From: Armatimonadota bacterium
GTDB taxonomy: Bacteria; Armatimonadota; JADLDR01
Reading direction: 5' to 3'
Length of the DNA stretch: 57,642 nt
Assembly (NCBI GenBank): GCA_020846535.1
Contig: JADLDR010000095.1
Location: 1 to 57,642, forward strand
Translations under genes and position numbers: made by a program
Shown here: positions 1 through 8,756 of the stretch, piece after piece
Layout: each line of letters starts with the position of its first letter
Numbering within the stretch: the first letter of the stretch is position 1
The notes under the pieces: model-generated
Told to the model about the DNA's origin: nothing
Databases searched by the model: none
Seen by the model: the letters and a program-made list of their open reading frames with translations, nothing else

Positions 1-1
1 G

Positions 2-136
2 GACATTCCGGGGAGTCTGGAGTGGGAGCGAGCGCAGGAGTGGGCGAGGGAAGGGGTCCCGGTCGGCCCGGAACACCAGAAGTCCATCGAACGGGTCTGC
101 CGCGAATTGGAGTTGCCTCTGCCGTGGCAGAAGTAG
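2..136 (+). CDS. C-terminal fragment of a malate/L-lactate dehydrogenase (Ldh_2)-like protein
   Basis: An open frame enters from the left edge and ends at TAG (134-136), giving 44 residues. The tail reads IPGSLEWERAQEWAREGVPV and ends in LPLPWQK. An IPG-(E) segment, then a GIPV/GVPV motif and a final short helix with LPLP, is the usual C-terminus of the Ldh_2 (malate/ureidoglycolate/L-lactate NAD-dependent dehydrogenase) family. The catalytic part lies outside the window, so the assignment rests on this tail only. It converges with the OLD-like gene on the other strand, with 45 bp between their stop codons. Confidence 0.5.
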   Translation, partial: DIPGSLEWERAQEWAREGVPVGPEHQKSIERVCRELELPLPWQK

Positions 137-181
137 ACCGCCCCTTTCATCCGAACAGAAACTGAATCGAGCCGTTGATCG

Positions 182-1717
182 CTATCGCCCGGCGACCACG
201 ATGGCTTCGATCATATCGCGGATGGATTCGGGGGTGCGGTCGCCCAGCAGGGAGGCGAGTTGCAGGCCGGTAGCGCGGCTGGAGCGGGCGAGAAGGGCTT
301 CGGCGGTTTTCTTGGGGGCCGTCTTTTCGGAGACGCCGAGCCAGCCTTTCAGGACGGGGAGTGATTCGGCGTCCTGGCAGACGGCTTCTTCGAAGGAGAG
401 GCCGTTCCGCAGGTCGGAGGCGAGGCAGACGGGGATCCGGAAGGCGGTCAGCACGCGGCGGATCGCCTCCCGCTGCTCCCGAGACTCCTCATAGACTGCG
501 GAAAGGCCCAGGCGGTCGAAATCGTAGGAGAGGGCGCGGGCCAGGGCGGGCAGGGCGGCGGCCTCCGTTTCCGAATCGGTGAGGGCCACCCCCCGGGCGA
601 AGAAGATTTCGCTTAGGGAGGGGTCCATGCCCGCCTGGAGGTCGGTCAGGGTTTCCTGAGGAAACTCTTCTTCCAGTTGGCAGGCGACGGTGGCCCCGTC
701 CTTTTTGTGCAGAAGCGCCAGGTGGCGCGGATCGAGCCGGGCCAGAAAATGGGTGGAGTGAGTGGCGATCCAGACCTGGTTGGTTTCCGAAAGGGCCGTC
801 AGGTCGGAAAGCATGTGCCTCTGGGCCTGGGGATGGAGGTGGCTTTCCGGCTCATCAATCCCCAGGGTGGCGTTCTTGAGCTGGCCCCTCCGGGCGAAGG
901 CGATGAAGGTGGCGATCACCACCGTACTCTGCGTTCCCAGCCCGAAGCGGTCGAGGGGGAGGGCGCGGCTCTCCTCCGATTCGCGCAGGTAGAGCCGGAT
1001 GCTTCGCTTCATCTCATTGGGGTCGGAGGCGGAGAGGGCCATGGTGAGGGCGCTGCCCTCGCCTACCACCGGGATCGTGCGCCGGGCCACGCGACCCAGT
1101 TCATCGGCGATGGTCACGACATCCCGGTTGCCCATCAGGGCGCGGTTGGCCTCTTCCAGCGCCGCCGACATGGAAGGGGTCTGCCGGTCGATGTGAATGG
1201 AATGGATCAATCGTCCGAACAGGGTTTGCGAGCTTACCCGCGTATCGGAGGCGTCCCGGCTGGCCTTCAGGTAGTAAAACGGGATGGCCCTGCGCTCCCG
1301 GGCCGACATCGCGCGCGGCTGGCGCTCGTTGATGGTCAGCGATTTCTCGTATTCCTCTGTCTCCGGGTTGTAGACACATTGGAAGCGGAGGTTCAGCTTT
1401 TCCTCCTCGCCGCCTCCCGAGGCCGTCAGGTCGAAATAATCCGCAAAGACCGCATGATCCGCCGCATCCGGCCTGGAAAACTCCACCTCGATCACCAGTG
1501 GCTGCCCCGGCTTGTGAAAATCCTGCTCCGTCACCTCCAGAAACTGGACGCTCCGCTCCGGGTTGAGCGCCCAGTTGAGCGCCTCCAGCACATTCGTCTT
1601 CCCCGAATTGTTCTCCCCGATCAATACCACCATCTGCCGCCCCTCCACCTCCCGCGGCACAATGGTGATCTCAGGAATGGACCGGAAATTCCGAATATGA
1701 AGTCTGGAGATATACAT
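182..1717 (-). CDS. OLD-family-like AAA ATPase with C-terminal TOPRIM-like region
   Basis: A 511-residue protein of the SMC/RecF/OLD ATPase class. The N-terminus IRNFRSI and the Walker A motif GENNSGKT (about residues 34-41) are clear. An ABC-type signature (GLGTQST), Walker B (LGIDEPESHLHP) and switch histidine (IATHST) lie between residues 270 and 345. From about residue 370 the ARGVALTDSETE segment lines up with the first acidic motif of OLD TOPRIM domains, but with D-S where E-G is usual. A later SDLRNG could be the second acidic site. Family members are DNA nucleases in phage defence or DNA repair. No UvrD-like partner is adjacent, so it looks like a solo (class 1) OLD protein. No strong ribosome binding site precedes the ATG. 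Confidence 0.75.
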   Translation of the reverse strand: MYISRLHIRNFRSIPEITIVPREVEGRQMVVLIGENNSGKTNVLEALNWALNPERSVQFLEVTEQDFHKPGQPLVIEVEFSRPDAADHAVFADYFDLTASGGGEEEKLNLRFQCVYNPETEEYEKSLTINERQPRAMSARERRAIPFYYLKASRDASDTRVSSQTLFGRLIHSIHIDRQTPSMSAALEEANRALMGNRDVVTIADELGRVARRTIPVVGEGSALTMALSASDPNEMKRSIRLYLRESEESRALPLDRFGLGTQSTVVIATFIAFARRGQLKNATLGIDEPESHLHPQAQRHMLSDLTALSETNQVWIATHSTHFLARLDPRHLALLHKKDGATVACQLEEEFPQETLTDLQAGMDPSLSEIFFARGVALTDSETEAAALPALARALSYDFDRLGLSAVYEESREQREAIRRVLTAFRIPVCLASDLRNGLSFEEAVCQDAESLPVLKGWLGVSEKTAPKKTAEALLARSSRATGLQLASLLGDRTPESIRDMIEAIVVAGR

Positions 1718-1747
1718 AGAATGTTTTTCGATGGGTATCGAGGATCG

Positions 1748-1860
1748 GCCCCTTCTTGCTAAAAGGGGCTGACTGCCTGCATACTATCGGAAAATCTCTA
1801 AAAGCACCCCCAATCGTTCCCTCCCGCCGAAGCCCGGTGGGGGGTAGAGGGGCGGTTGCC
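1748..1860. repeat. Family B two-hairpin intergenic repeat, copy B1
   Basis: This divergent copy of the family seen at 29904, 42142, 46663 and 51332 has a first hairpin (CCCCTT/AAGGGG around CTTGCTAA), the middle AAAGCACCCC, a second hairpin built on CCGCCGAAGCCCGG, and the terminal GGGCGGTTGCC. It fills the gap between the ATPase start and the ceramidase-like stop codon, touching the latter. Confidence 0.65.
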
Positions 1861-3206
1861 TACAACGCCCTCTCCAGCGCCTCCAGAGAAGCCTTGACGA
1901 TCATATCTCCGGCTTCGGGGACGAGTTTGCTGGAGCGGGCCAGGCGGGGTTCGTAGCCGCCCTCATCGAAGGCGCGGTCGGTCGGCACATAGCCGACGAT
2001 ACCGTTCGCCAGTTCCACAACGAACGTGGGGCGGTGAGGGGAGGCGGATTTGATCGTCAGCCCGAATTCGACGAAGAGTTCTGCCGGATTCGTGACGATG
2101 GCCGCGTCTCCGATGCGGATGGCCTGCGCCTCCACCGGCTCCTCCGGCCGGGCGGCCTGCTGGCGGGCCACGGCCAGCGTTTCCTCGGCATAGACCATTT
2201 CGATCAGGGGAACCGCATCGGCTTGAGCGCTGTAGGGATCGGCGGCGGGGTCTGCCTGTCCGGCCTGCTTTTCGACCTTTGCGGTCAGGTTTCTGGCCCA
2301 GGCAAGCTGCTCTTCGGTGGGCCTGCGGATCGGAACGGAGATCACCGTCCGGGCGGCCTTCAGGGAGACTTCCGGGTGGGTGGAGGTTGCTTCCAGCACT
2401 TTCATGGTTTCGGCGGCAAGGATGCGGCCCATCCACGCGGCATGAGGCAGGCCGCCCTGCGCCTTCGGCCCGGCGATATTAATGTGGTTGATATCGCCGC
2501 AAGCCCCGTTCGCGAAAAGGGCCACTGTCTCCGGGCCGTATTGCGCCTGGATGCACCGGGCCAGCACGCCCGGATAATCGCCGGAGAGGAGCGTCCCGCC
2601 CACCACATCGGTATGCACGGTATAGTTCACCCAGACGGCCCGGAGCGTCCCGTCGGGCCGGGCCACTTTGATCACGCCCAGTTCCGGATCGATAGGCCCG
2701 GCGGTCTCTATGATATCGGGGTTGCCGATGCCCGGATTGGTGCGGACCGTGCCGTCTTTCATCCGGAAGCGCCGGTTGAAGGCGATGCTGCGGATTTCCC
2801 CGATGCCGATACCGATCCGGGCCTCTTCCATCCGGTTCCAGGCCGCCCAGACCGTCCCGGCGATGTAATCGGGAAGGGCCTCCAGGTAGCGGGCGTTCCG
2901 GTCGGACCCGAAGAGGTCTTCCGTATAAGGCCCGGTGTGGATGTGGGAGCAGCAGACCATCACATGATCGGGGGCGATCCCGCACTCATCGCTGATGCAG
3001 GCGCGGGCCGCCTCCACCAGGGGCCGGGGGATACAGATGAGGTCGCACGACACCAGCGCCAGCCGCGTCCGTCCGTCATCCAGAACCAGGGCGCGGGCGA
3101 AGAGATCGTCATGGATGCCGGTAGACTTGCGCGGCTCGAAATAACCGGCCAGCGGCGTGCCTACCGGAGGCGTGATCACCGCCTGAGCTGCGCCTGCTTG
3201 GAGCAT
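1860..3206 (-). CDS. Neutral/alkaline non-lysosomal ceramidase N-terminal domain protein
   Basis: A 448-residue protein beginning AGAAQAVITPPVGTPLAGY, the hallmark opening of the neutral ceramidase N-terminal domain family. It continues with DDLFARALVLDDG, CDLICIP and CSHIHTGP, the last being a metal-binding histidine motif. The GDYPG and FANGACGDINH blocks are also typical of this fold. The family includes true ceramidases that hydrolyse the ceramide amide bond, but many bacterial members have unknown substrates. No signal peptide is visible, so it is probably cytoplasmic. The ATG at 3206 follows a strong AGGAGG. It leads in the same direction as the ATPase gene and may be co-transcribed with the phosphatase upstream (72 bp gap). 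Confidence 0.85.
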   Translation of the reverse strand: MLQAGAAQAVITPPVGTPLAGYFEPRKSTGIHDDLFARALVLDDGRTRLALVSCDLICIPRPLVEAARACISDECGIAPDHVMVCCSHIHTGPYTEDLFGSDRNARYLEALPDYIAGTVWAAWNRMEEARIGIGIGEIRSIAFNRRFRMKDGTVRTNPGIGNPDIIETAGPIDPELGVIKVARPDGTLRAVWVNYTVHTDVVGGTLLSGDYPGVLARCIQAQYGPETVALFANGACGDINHINIAGPKAQGGLPHAAWMGRILAAETMKVLEATSTHPEVSLKAARTVISVPIRRPTEEQLAWARNLTAKVEKQAGQADPAADPYSAQADAVPLIEMVYAEETLAVARQQAARPEEPVEAQAIRIGDAAIVTNPAELFVEFGLTIKSASPHRPTFVVELANGIVGYVPTDRAFDEGGYEPRLARSSKLVPEAGDMIVKASLEALERAL

Positions 3207-3278
3207 AAGAGGCCCTCCTGAAAATGAGTTCTCTCTTCGTTTCTCCCAGGCGGCCCGGAATTCCTCTTATGCGCCCGG

Positions 3279-4052
3279 TCAGACCGTCCGGCCCGGCTTC
3301 AGCGTCCGGCCCAGGTAGTCCAGCAGCCTGGGAGGGGCGACAATCATCGCTTCAGAGCGGCGGCGAGCGATGATATCGTCCAGGTCCACCGCGTCTCCGG
3401 AGAGCCACCGGGCGGAGCAGCCCGCTTCATAGGCGATGCATAAGGCAGCCGCCACATCGTAAATCTTGTCGCGCACGCTCAGACAGCAGGCGAAACGCCG
3501 GGCCGCCGTATAGCAAATCTCCGTCCCGATGGTTCCCATCCCGCGCAGCCTCCCCGGCGTTCCCGACAGATCGACCTCCCGAAAGGCGGTGCTGGAGGCG
3601 CAGAGCGTATCCTCGATGCCCATCTCGTCCAGATCCTCCACCCGGAGCGGCTCTCCGTTCAGGAAAGACCCTTTGCCAGCCTGTCCCCAGAACATTTCGT
3701 TCATTTTTGGGAGATAAAAGACCCCCGCCGCGGGCCGGCTGCCCCGGAGCAGCCCGATGGAGATGCCCCAGATCGGCATCCCGTGAAAGAGATTGGTGGT
3801 TCCGTCGATGGGATCAACGGCCCATCGTATCTCCTTTTCGGTTCCCTGAAAGCCGAACTCCTCCCCTAAAAAGCCCGTGTCCGGAAAATGGGCCAGCAGG
3901 CGCTCCTTCAGAAATGTTTCGATCTCCCGGTCCACATTGGTCACAACGGTGTTGTCGGCCTTCATCGAGCCGGTCATATGCTTGAGGGCGAAGAGGGCGC
4001 GAACCCCCGCCTCCCGCGCTAGTTCCTGAAGCCAGGCGATATCGATATCCAC
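3279..4052 (-). CDS. Inositol monophosphatase family protein
   Basis: A 257-residue protein with the complete IMPase/FIG metal site: LGEEFG (glutamates near residues 64-65), WAVDPIDGTTN (Asp80, Ile82, Asp83) and a C-terminal YDVAAAL in place of the usual W-D. The family are Mg-dependent, Li-sensitive sugar phosphatases acting on inositol monophosphate, histidinol phosphate, fructose bisphosphate or PAPS. The substrate here cannot be told. The start codon is GTG, with AGGAGG 11 bases upstream. The upstream neighbour on the same strand is a Gfo/Idh/MocA dehydrogenase, compatible with inositol or sugar metabolism. Confidence 0.88.
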   Translation of the reverse strand: MDIDIAWLQELAREAGVRALFALKHMTGSMKADNTVVTNVDREIETFLKERLLAHFPDTGFLGEEFGFQGTEKEIRWAVDPIDGTTNLFHGMPIWGISIGLLRGSRPAAGVFYLPKMNEMFWGQAGKGSFLNGEPLRVEDLDEMGIEDTLCASSTAFREVDLSGTPGRLRGMGTIGTEICYTAARRFACCLSVRDKIYDVAAALCIAYEAGCSARWLSGDAVDLDDIIARRRSEAMIVAPPRLLDYLGRTLKPGRTV

Positions 4053-4183
4053 GGAAAATCATGCCTCCTCCGGTTGAAATACCTACTTTTTGACCCGGCC
4101 CCCCGGCCTCCGGTTCATCGTAAAAAAAGCCCGCAACAAGCATCCCGCCCGTTGCAGGCTCTGTAAAATATACCTCTGAACTT

Positions 4184-5260
4184 CTACCCTTCGTAGATAT
4201 GCGGGTTCTGGCGGTGGCATTCCTCGATAACGGCGATCTGCTGCCTGACCTGCTGCGGGGTGATCTCCAGGGGAGCGACTTTGTGGAGGCTGCGGTGGAG
4301 CATCGAATAGAAGGCATGGGACATGATGTTGAAAAGCCCGCCCCCGTCGGATTCGTTCCATTCCTCCTTGATCCATTTCAGGGAATCGCTGCAATAGGCG
4401 GGGGTCCCGTCCGGCTGGTTGAGAGGGGTGCGGATCAACACCAGCTTGGGCGCGGCGGCGGGATCGTAGTATTCCCATTCGATGTGGCTGGTGCTGCCCT
4501 TCAGTCCGCCGCACGTACCGTAAACCTTGTAGGTGTTGCCGGGGAAGCGGTCGCAGGAGGATATCTCCAGATCGATGATCGGGCGGCCCTCGCCGCTCAG
4601 AATGAGCATCACATGGTCGTCCGCATCGCCGTAGCTGACCGTGTTCCGCATGAGGCAGGTGACCTTCGGCATGGTATCCGTGCCGAAAAGCTGCAACGCC
4701 TGGTCAAGAGGATGAGGGCCGGTATTCAGGAGGTTGCCGCCCATTTCGTCGGTCAGGGTCTGCCAGTCGTAGCGCCTGGAGAAACCATTGAACGAAATGG
4801 ATATCTGCACGACCTCGCCCAGAACTCCGGAGTCTATCACTTCCTTGACCTTGCGGAAGTAGGGCGCAAAGCGGGATTGCTGGAAGATGGCGAAAGTTTT
4901 GCCGGAGGCTTCGGCGGCGTCGATCAACTGATCCACCTCCGCCGCCCGGAAGGCCAACGGCTTCTCACACAGGACGTTGAAACCCGCCTTCAAAAATTCG
5001 AGGGTATAGGGCACGTGATACCTGCTGGGCGCGGCGTTGACGACCAGATCGAGATCCTTGCGCTCCAGAAGAGGCTGGTAGCCCTCATAAGCGTCGCAGC
5101 CGTATTCGGCTTTCGCCCGTTCCCGGCGATCCGCAATCGGATCGACCACCGCCATGATTTTGAAACGCTCCGTATCTTTCGACAGGTACGCCCCGTGAAT
5201 ATCGCGCCCGCTTCTCCCCTGCCCGATAATGGCGACACGAATCGGATCGTTCAGATCCAT
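4184..5260 (-). CDS. Gfo/Idh/MocA family oxidoreductase
   Basis: A 358-residue NAD(P)-dependent dehydrogenase. The Rossmann motif VAIIGQGRSGRDIHG is near residue 10. The catalytic-lysine motif CEKPLAF (near residue 100) and the GPHPLDQALQLFG helix with its substrate-site His are present. It probably oxidises a sugar or inositol-type alcohol in the cytoplasm. The ATG has AAAGGAG at good spacing. It is divergent from the alpha-galactosidase across a 199-bp gap, so the two may share a control region. It leads into the IMPase gene after 131 bp. Confidence 0.9.
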   Translation of the reverse strand: MDLNDPIRVAIIGQGRSGRDIHGAYLSKDTERFKIMAVVDPIADRRERAKAEYGCDAYEGYQPLLERKDLDLVVNAAPSRYHVPYTLEFLKAGFNVLCEKPLAFRAAEVDQLIDAAEASGKTFAIFQQSRFAPYFRKVKEVIDSGVLGEVVQISISFNGFSRRYDWQTLTDEMGGNLLNTGPHPLDQALQLFGTDTMPKVTCLMRNTVSYGDADDHVMLILSGEGRPIIDLEISSCDRFPGNTYKVYGTCGGLKGSTSHIEWEYYDPAAAPKLVLIRTPLNQPDGTPAYCSDSLKWIKEEWNESDGGGLFNIMSHAFYSMLHRSLHKVAPLEITPQQVRQQIAVIEECHRQNPHIYEG

Positions 5261-5459
5261 GATATTTTCTCCTTTCAGGTTCCGAAATGATATAACAGAC
5301 CGGGCCGCTTGCGATCCGTCCCTTTATTCGACCTTGCCGTTCGGACTCCTACCTGCCGCAAGGACAATTCCCCGGTGCCCAGAATAAAGCGGAAGGGAAG
5401 CCTCTCGTTCGCCCCGGATCGGCTCCGTAAAACGACACCGAGATCAGGAGACATATATC

Positions 5460-7253
5460 ATGTGGCAGTGGAATGAACAGGGTTTGTTTTTGTGCGACCA
5501 TACAGACAGGCGGCTCTGGCGCGTGGAGATCGAAGCGGACGGTGAAAGCCGTCCATTGCCGCCAGGCCCAAAGTCAATAACTTTCGCCAGGGGGTTCAGG
5601 GTCGAGGCGCAGGCCGGAGATGCTGCCGGGCGGTTGAACGCCCTCCGCCTCACGCTTCACCCGACCGGCGGGCAGCCGATAGAACGCCTGGCGGTGGTGT
5701 TCAAGCCCGAAGAGAACGATTTCCTGCGACCGGAAACGCGCCTTCTGGTGCTGGGCGACAGTGTGATGGCCGGGCAGGGGGCCTGCGCCCTGGGCAGCGA
5801 GGCGCGAGGCCATGTTCCCTGCATGGGGTGCGTGCTGAAGGCGGGAGCGGAAGCTTTTCTGGCCGGAGTCGGCGGCGCGGCCTCGGATTTCGCCTTTGCC
5901 CGCATAGACAGCGATTCGCTATCGCTCGGATTCGATATCGGGCGCGGAACATCCCGCGCGGAAGGCTATACCGTCTTCTGCGGCTCCGGGGAGGCCCTGG
6001 AATTGATGGAACGCTACGGTGAGGCCCTGGGAGGCCGCCCTTCGGGACGACCGACGGGATGGAATAGCTGGGATTACTACGCAGGCTCGATCCGGATGGA
6101 GGATATCCGGGCGGAGATGGCGGCCATCAACGATTCCCCGCTGAAGGGAAGGCTTCAGTATATCTGCATCGATATGGGCTGGGAAAATATGTGGGGCGAC
6201 TGGCGGCCCAACCGCAAATTCCCCGATTCCCTGGAAGATATCGCCTCTGAGATCCGCCGGGCGGGCTTCGAGCCGGGTATCTGGACAGCCCCTTTGCAGG
6301 CCGGGTCCTATCTTCCTCTCGTCCGCCACCGGCGCGACCTCTTCTGCCCGGGGCCGCAGGGCGAGCCGATCATCGCCGAGGGCAACGGCTCCTGCCTGCT
6401 CTGGGATCCCACTCACCCGGAGACCGCCCGGATGCTCTACGACACCTATAAGGCCATGCGGGACGCCGGGTTCTCGCTCTTTAAGGTGGATTATATTTAC
6501 CGAAACTACTTCGACAGGATGGCCGGTTTTGCGGATGCCGGGGCGGGCAGGGCGGCGACGGCCCGGCGATTTCTGGAGATCGTGCGGGGGGCTGCGGGCG
6601 AGGAAGCGCATATCCTCTCCTGCGGGGTTCCTTACCAGAGCGCCCTGGGCCTGGCGGACAGCGCCCGCGTCTCGACGGATATCCATAACTTCTGGGGCCA
6701 TATCCGCAACGCCGCGGTGCAGGTGTCCGCCTCCTTCTGGGCAGGCGGCAAAGTGTGGGCCAACGATCCCGATTTCGCGCTCACCCGCTGCTCCGCAACC
6801 ACGGACGACCCATTCCCCAACCCGCCCTACAACCGCCGTCCGCTCGAATCGCTTGCCGATTTCTGGCTGGCCGGGCCGGAGGCTTCCCTGACAGAACTGC
6901 GAACCTGGCTGGCCGTGGTGTCCCTGACCGGCGGTTCCGTCTTCTTCAGCGATTCCATCGCCCGCCTGAACGCCGGCGGCATAGATCTCTGCCGCCGCCT
7001 GCTCGATGTCGCTTGCCCTCCGGCCCGCCCGCTTGATCTCTTCGAAAGCACGCCGCCCCGCCTCTGGCAGGTCGAAGAAAATGGCCGCCGCTGGACAGGC
7101 ATCTTTAATTGGGAAAATGCGCCCCACCGCCTGGAGGAGATAACCTCTGGAAGCCTTCAGAGTGCGGCTCAAAACGTTTGGACCGGGGAATCTATTGCCT
7201 TGAACCCTTCTCTCGAAATCCCGCCCCATGGATGCCTGTTTGCGAAGGAGTGA
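5460..7253 (+). CDS. Alpha-galactosidase-like glycoside hydrolase (GH36/melibiase type)
   Basis: A 597-residue protein with an N-terminal beta-rich part (1-190) and a TIM barrel opening with GWNSWDYY, the melibiase signature. The nucleophile is probably Asp344 in LFKVDYIY and the acid/base Asp407 in RVSTDIHNFW, by analogy with GH36 K-x-D and R-x-S-x-D sites. A C-terminal beta-domain follows (about 520-597). The family removes terminal alpha-galactose from oligosaccharides with retention of configuration. No signal peptide is seen, so it likely acts on imported sugars. AGGAGA lies eight bases before the ATG. Confidence 0.85.
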   Translation: MWQWNEQGLFLCDHTDRRLWRVEIEADGESRPLPPGPKSITFARGFRVEAQAGDAAGRLNALRLTLHPTGGQPIERLAVVFKPEENDFLRPETRLLVLGDSVMAGQGACALGSEARGHVPCMGCVLKAGAEAFLAGVGGAASDFAFARIDSDSLSLGFDIGRGTSRAEGYTVFCGSGEALELMERYGEALGGRPSGRPTGWNSWDYYAGSIRMEDIRAEMAAINDSPLKGRLQYICIDMGWENMWGDWRPNRKFPDSLEDIASEIRRAGFEPGIWTAPLQAGSYLPLVRHRRDLFCPGPQGEPIIAEGNGSCLLWDPTHPETARMLYDTYKAMRDAGFSLFKVDYIYRNYFDRMAGFADAGAGRAATARRFLEIVRGAAGEEAHILSCGVPYQSALGLADSARVSTDIHNFWGHIRNAAVQVSASFWAGGKVWANDPDFALTRCSATTDDPFPNPPYNRRPLESLADFWLAGPEASLTELRTWLAVVSLTGGSVFFSDSIARLNAGGIDLCRRLLDVACPPARPLDLFESTPPRLWQVEENGRRWTGIFNWENAPHRLEEITSGSLQSAAQNVWTGESIALNPSLEIPPHGCLFAKE

Positions 7254-7582
7254 AGGAGTACCGGCCCCGATGAACCAGCGACACGGCCGTCTCCAGCGTA
7301 ATTCATCAAGCAGCCGATGCAGCCTGCGAGGAGCGCAGCGACGTGGCAATCTCCAGCCTCTTAAATGACAAGAGAGCGCCGGGCCTTTACTCTGTTGGAG
7401 ATTGCCACGTCGCTAACGCTCCTCGCAGGCTGCATCGATACGGCTGTCGTGGGTAAGACCCCGGGCGATGGCTTCGTCGCTGCGCTCCTCGCAGGGGCAG
7501 CGACGACCATGGAGATGACTTTGGGTCTTTCGCTTCTCGCTGAAAAACAAAGCCCTACATAAGATGTTCTATGCCTGCCCTC
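7254..7582. repeat. Intergenic palindromic repeat region (REP-like, GATTGCCACGTCGC type)
   Basis: This 329-bp gap between convergent genes holds a long imperfect inverted repeat with arms of about 42 bp (7315-7356 and 7394-7437). Each arm contains GGCAATCTCC or its complement next to GCGACGTGG, and TGCGAGGAGCG next to GATGCAGCCTG. A second, related hairpin at 7474-7506 has 10-bp perfect arms (TCGTCGCTGC). The core resembles a widespread bacterial intergenic repeat (ATTGCCACGTCGCT..CGCTCCTCGCA). It may also serve as a bidirectional terminator. No convincing gene lies in it. Confidence 0.75.
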
Positions 7583-8458
7583 CTACGCCACCGGGCGGAT
7601 AAGATGGATCCTCCCGTCAAATTCAAAGGCGAGCGATTTACCGGAAGGGCCGTAGCGGTTCTTGAGGATGGTCAGTCTGAGCAGCGTTTGGCCCTGTTCG
7701 CCGCTCCGGGAAGCAGCGGGCTGTTCCAGATGCCAGAGGCTTTCGGCGATATAGTCGATGCGCTCCAGAGCGCCCGCGCTGTAAGGGCTGCGCTCCTGAC
7801 GGCTTCTTTCCTGGTGGGCGGTGGCTAGGAGCGGGCACGACAGGCGCGTGGCGACTCCTTTCAGGGCGATCAGGGCGGCCTCATCCGAGGGCTTTTCGTC
7901 CGGCAGCCCCTTGGTCCGGCCCGGAGACCATTCGGTCAGGGAATCCACTACCAGCAGCATGTGAATCGCCTGGAATTGATCCCGGACCGCCCGGGCCGCA
8001 TCCTCGACCGCCATGACGCTGGCCTGCGGGTCCGAGACATCGTAGAGAGCCAGCATTGGACAGGCTGCCGACGCCCGGGTGACGAGGGTTTCCAGTTCTT
8101 CGCGATAGAGATTCCCGTCTCTGAGCTTGCCGATCTCGATGCCGGTTTCAAGGGCGACGAGCCGCCGGAGGAGTTCCACACGGCGCATCTCGGAGGAGGC
8201 GTACAGGCAGGGCACCCCACACTGCACCGCGATCTGAAGGGCCGCGGCGGTCTTTCCCTGCCCCGGAGCGCCTGTCAGGATGTGCAGGCCCGGAACCAGA
8301 AATCCCCCCAGCTCCTGATCCAGAGAGGGAAAGCCGGTCGAGGCGCCGTGGGGAACCTGGCACATGACCGCATCCTGGGCCGCCATCTCTTCGGCTAGAA
8401 GCGCATGCCGCAAATCGGGAAGAAAAGCAGGATTGGGGACAGGAATATCTTCAAGCAT
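7583..8458 (-). CDS. DnaB/KaiC-like RecA-fold ATPase
   Basis: A 291-residue protein with the RecA-type core of replicative helicases. TGFPSLDQELGG precedes Walker A GAPGQGKT (residues 63-70), followed by CLYASSEM, a Walker B-like LLVVDSLTEW, and a C-terminal HQERSRQER/LTILKNRYGPSG segment. The last matches the DnaB/RadA-like motif that contacts DNA and the next subunit. The DnaB N-terminal domain is absent, and the protein is shorter than DnaB (about 450 residues). It is therefore more likely a stand-alone DnaB-C-like ATPase than the replicative helicase. The start at 8458 is chosen because AGGAGG lies four bases upstream. An in-frame upstream ATG at 8530 lacks such a site. Confidence 0.75.
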   Translation of the reverse strand: MLEDIPVPNPAFLPDLRHALLAEEMAAQDAVMCQVPHGASTGFPSLDQELGGFLVPGLHILTGAPGQGKTAAALQIAVQCGVPCLYASSEMRRVELLRRLVALETGIEIGKLRDGNLYREELETLVTRASAACPMLALYDVSDPQASVMAVEDAARAVRDQFQAIHMLLVVDSLTEWSPGRTKGLPDEKPSDEAALIALKGVATRLSCPLLATAHQERSRQERSPYSAGALERIDYIAESLWHLEQPAASRSGEQGQTLLRLTILKNRYGPSGKSLAFEFDGRIHLIRPVA

Positions 8459-8756
8459 GATGCCTCCTATATTCAGCAAGGGGATCGGCCCATCTCTGCG
8501 CCGGAGATCGAGAAAAAGGAACCGGAGCAATCCATGAGGGGATCGCTCATCGCGAACTATTCATGGAAAGCTCCGGTTTTGGCGAATCCATCATTTATTA
8601 CAAAGCGAGCGGCAAAAAGTTCCGCCAGGCAGGCTTTTTCCGAGCAGGAGTTAGGCGCGGAACAGCGTATGAGATGGTCAGGACTATCGCGCGGTTTTTG
8701 TGAAAATGTATCGAGCGAAAGAGAATGTTCTCTTTCCGCTTCAAGGAGGCCCTTCC

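Noticed and set aside
7365..7562. A peptide starting MTRERRAFTLLEIATSLTLLAG, which looks like a pilin N-terminus.
   Set aside because: The sequence is the right arm of the palindromic repeat, has no ribosome binding site, and the complement arm occurs nearby. The pilin likeness is most likely chance reading of a widespread repeat.
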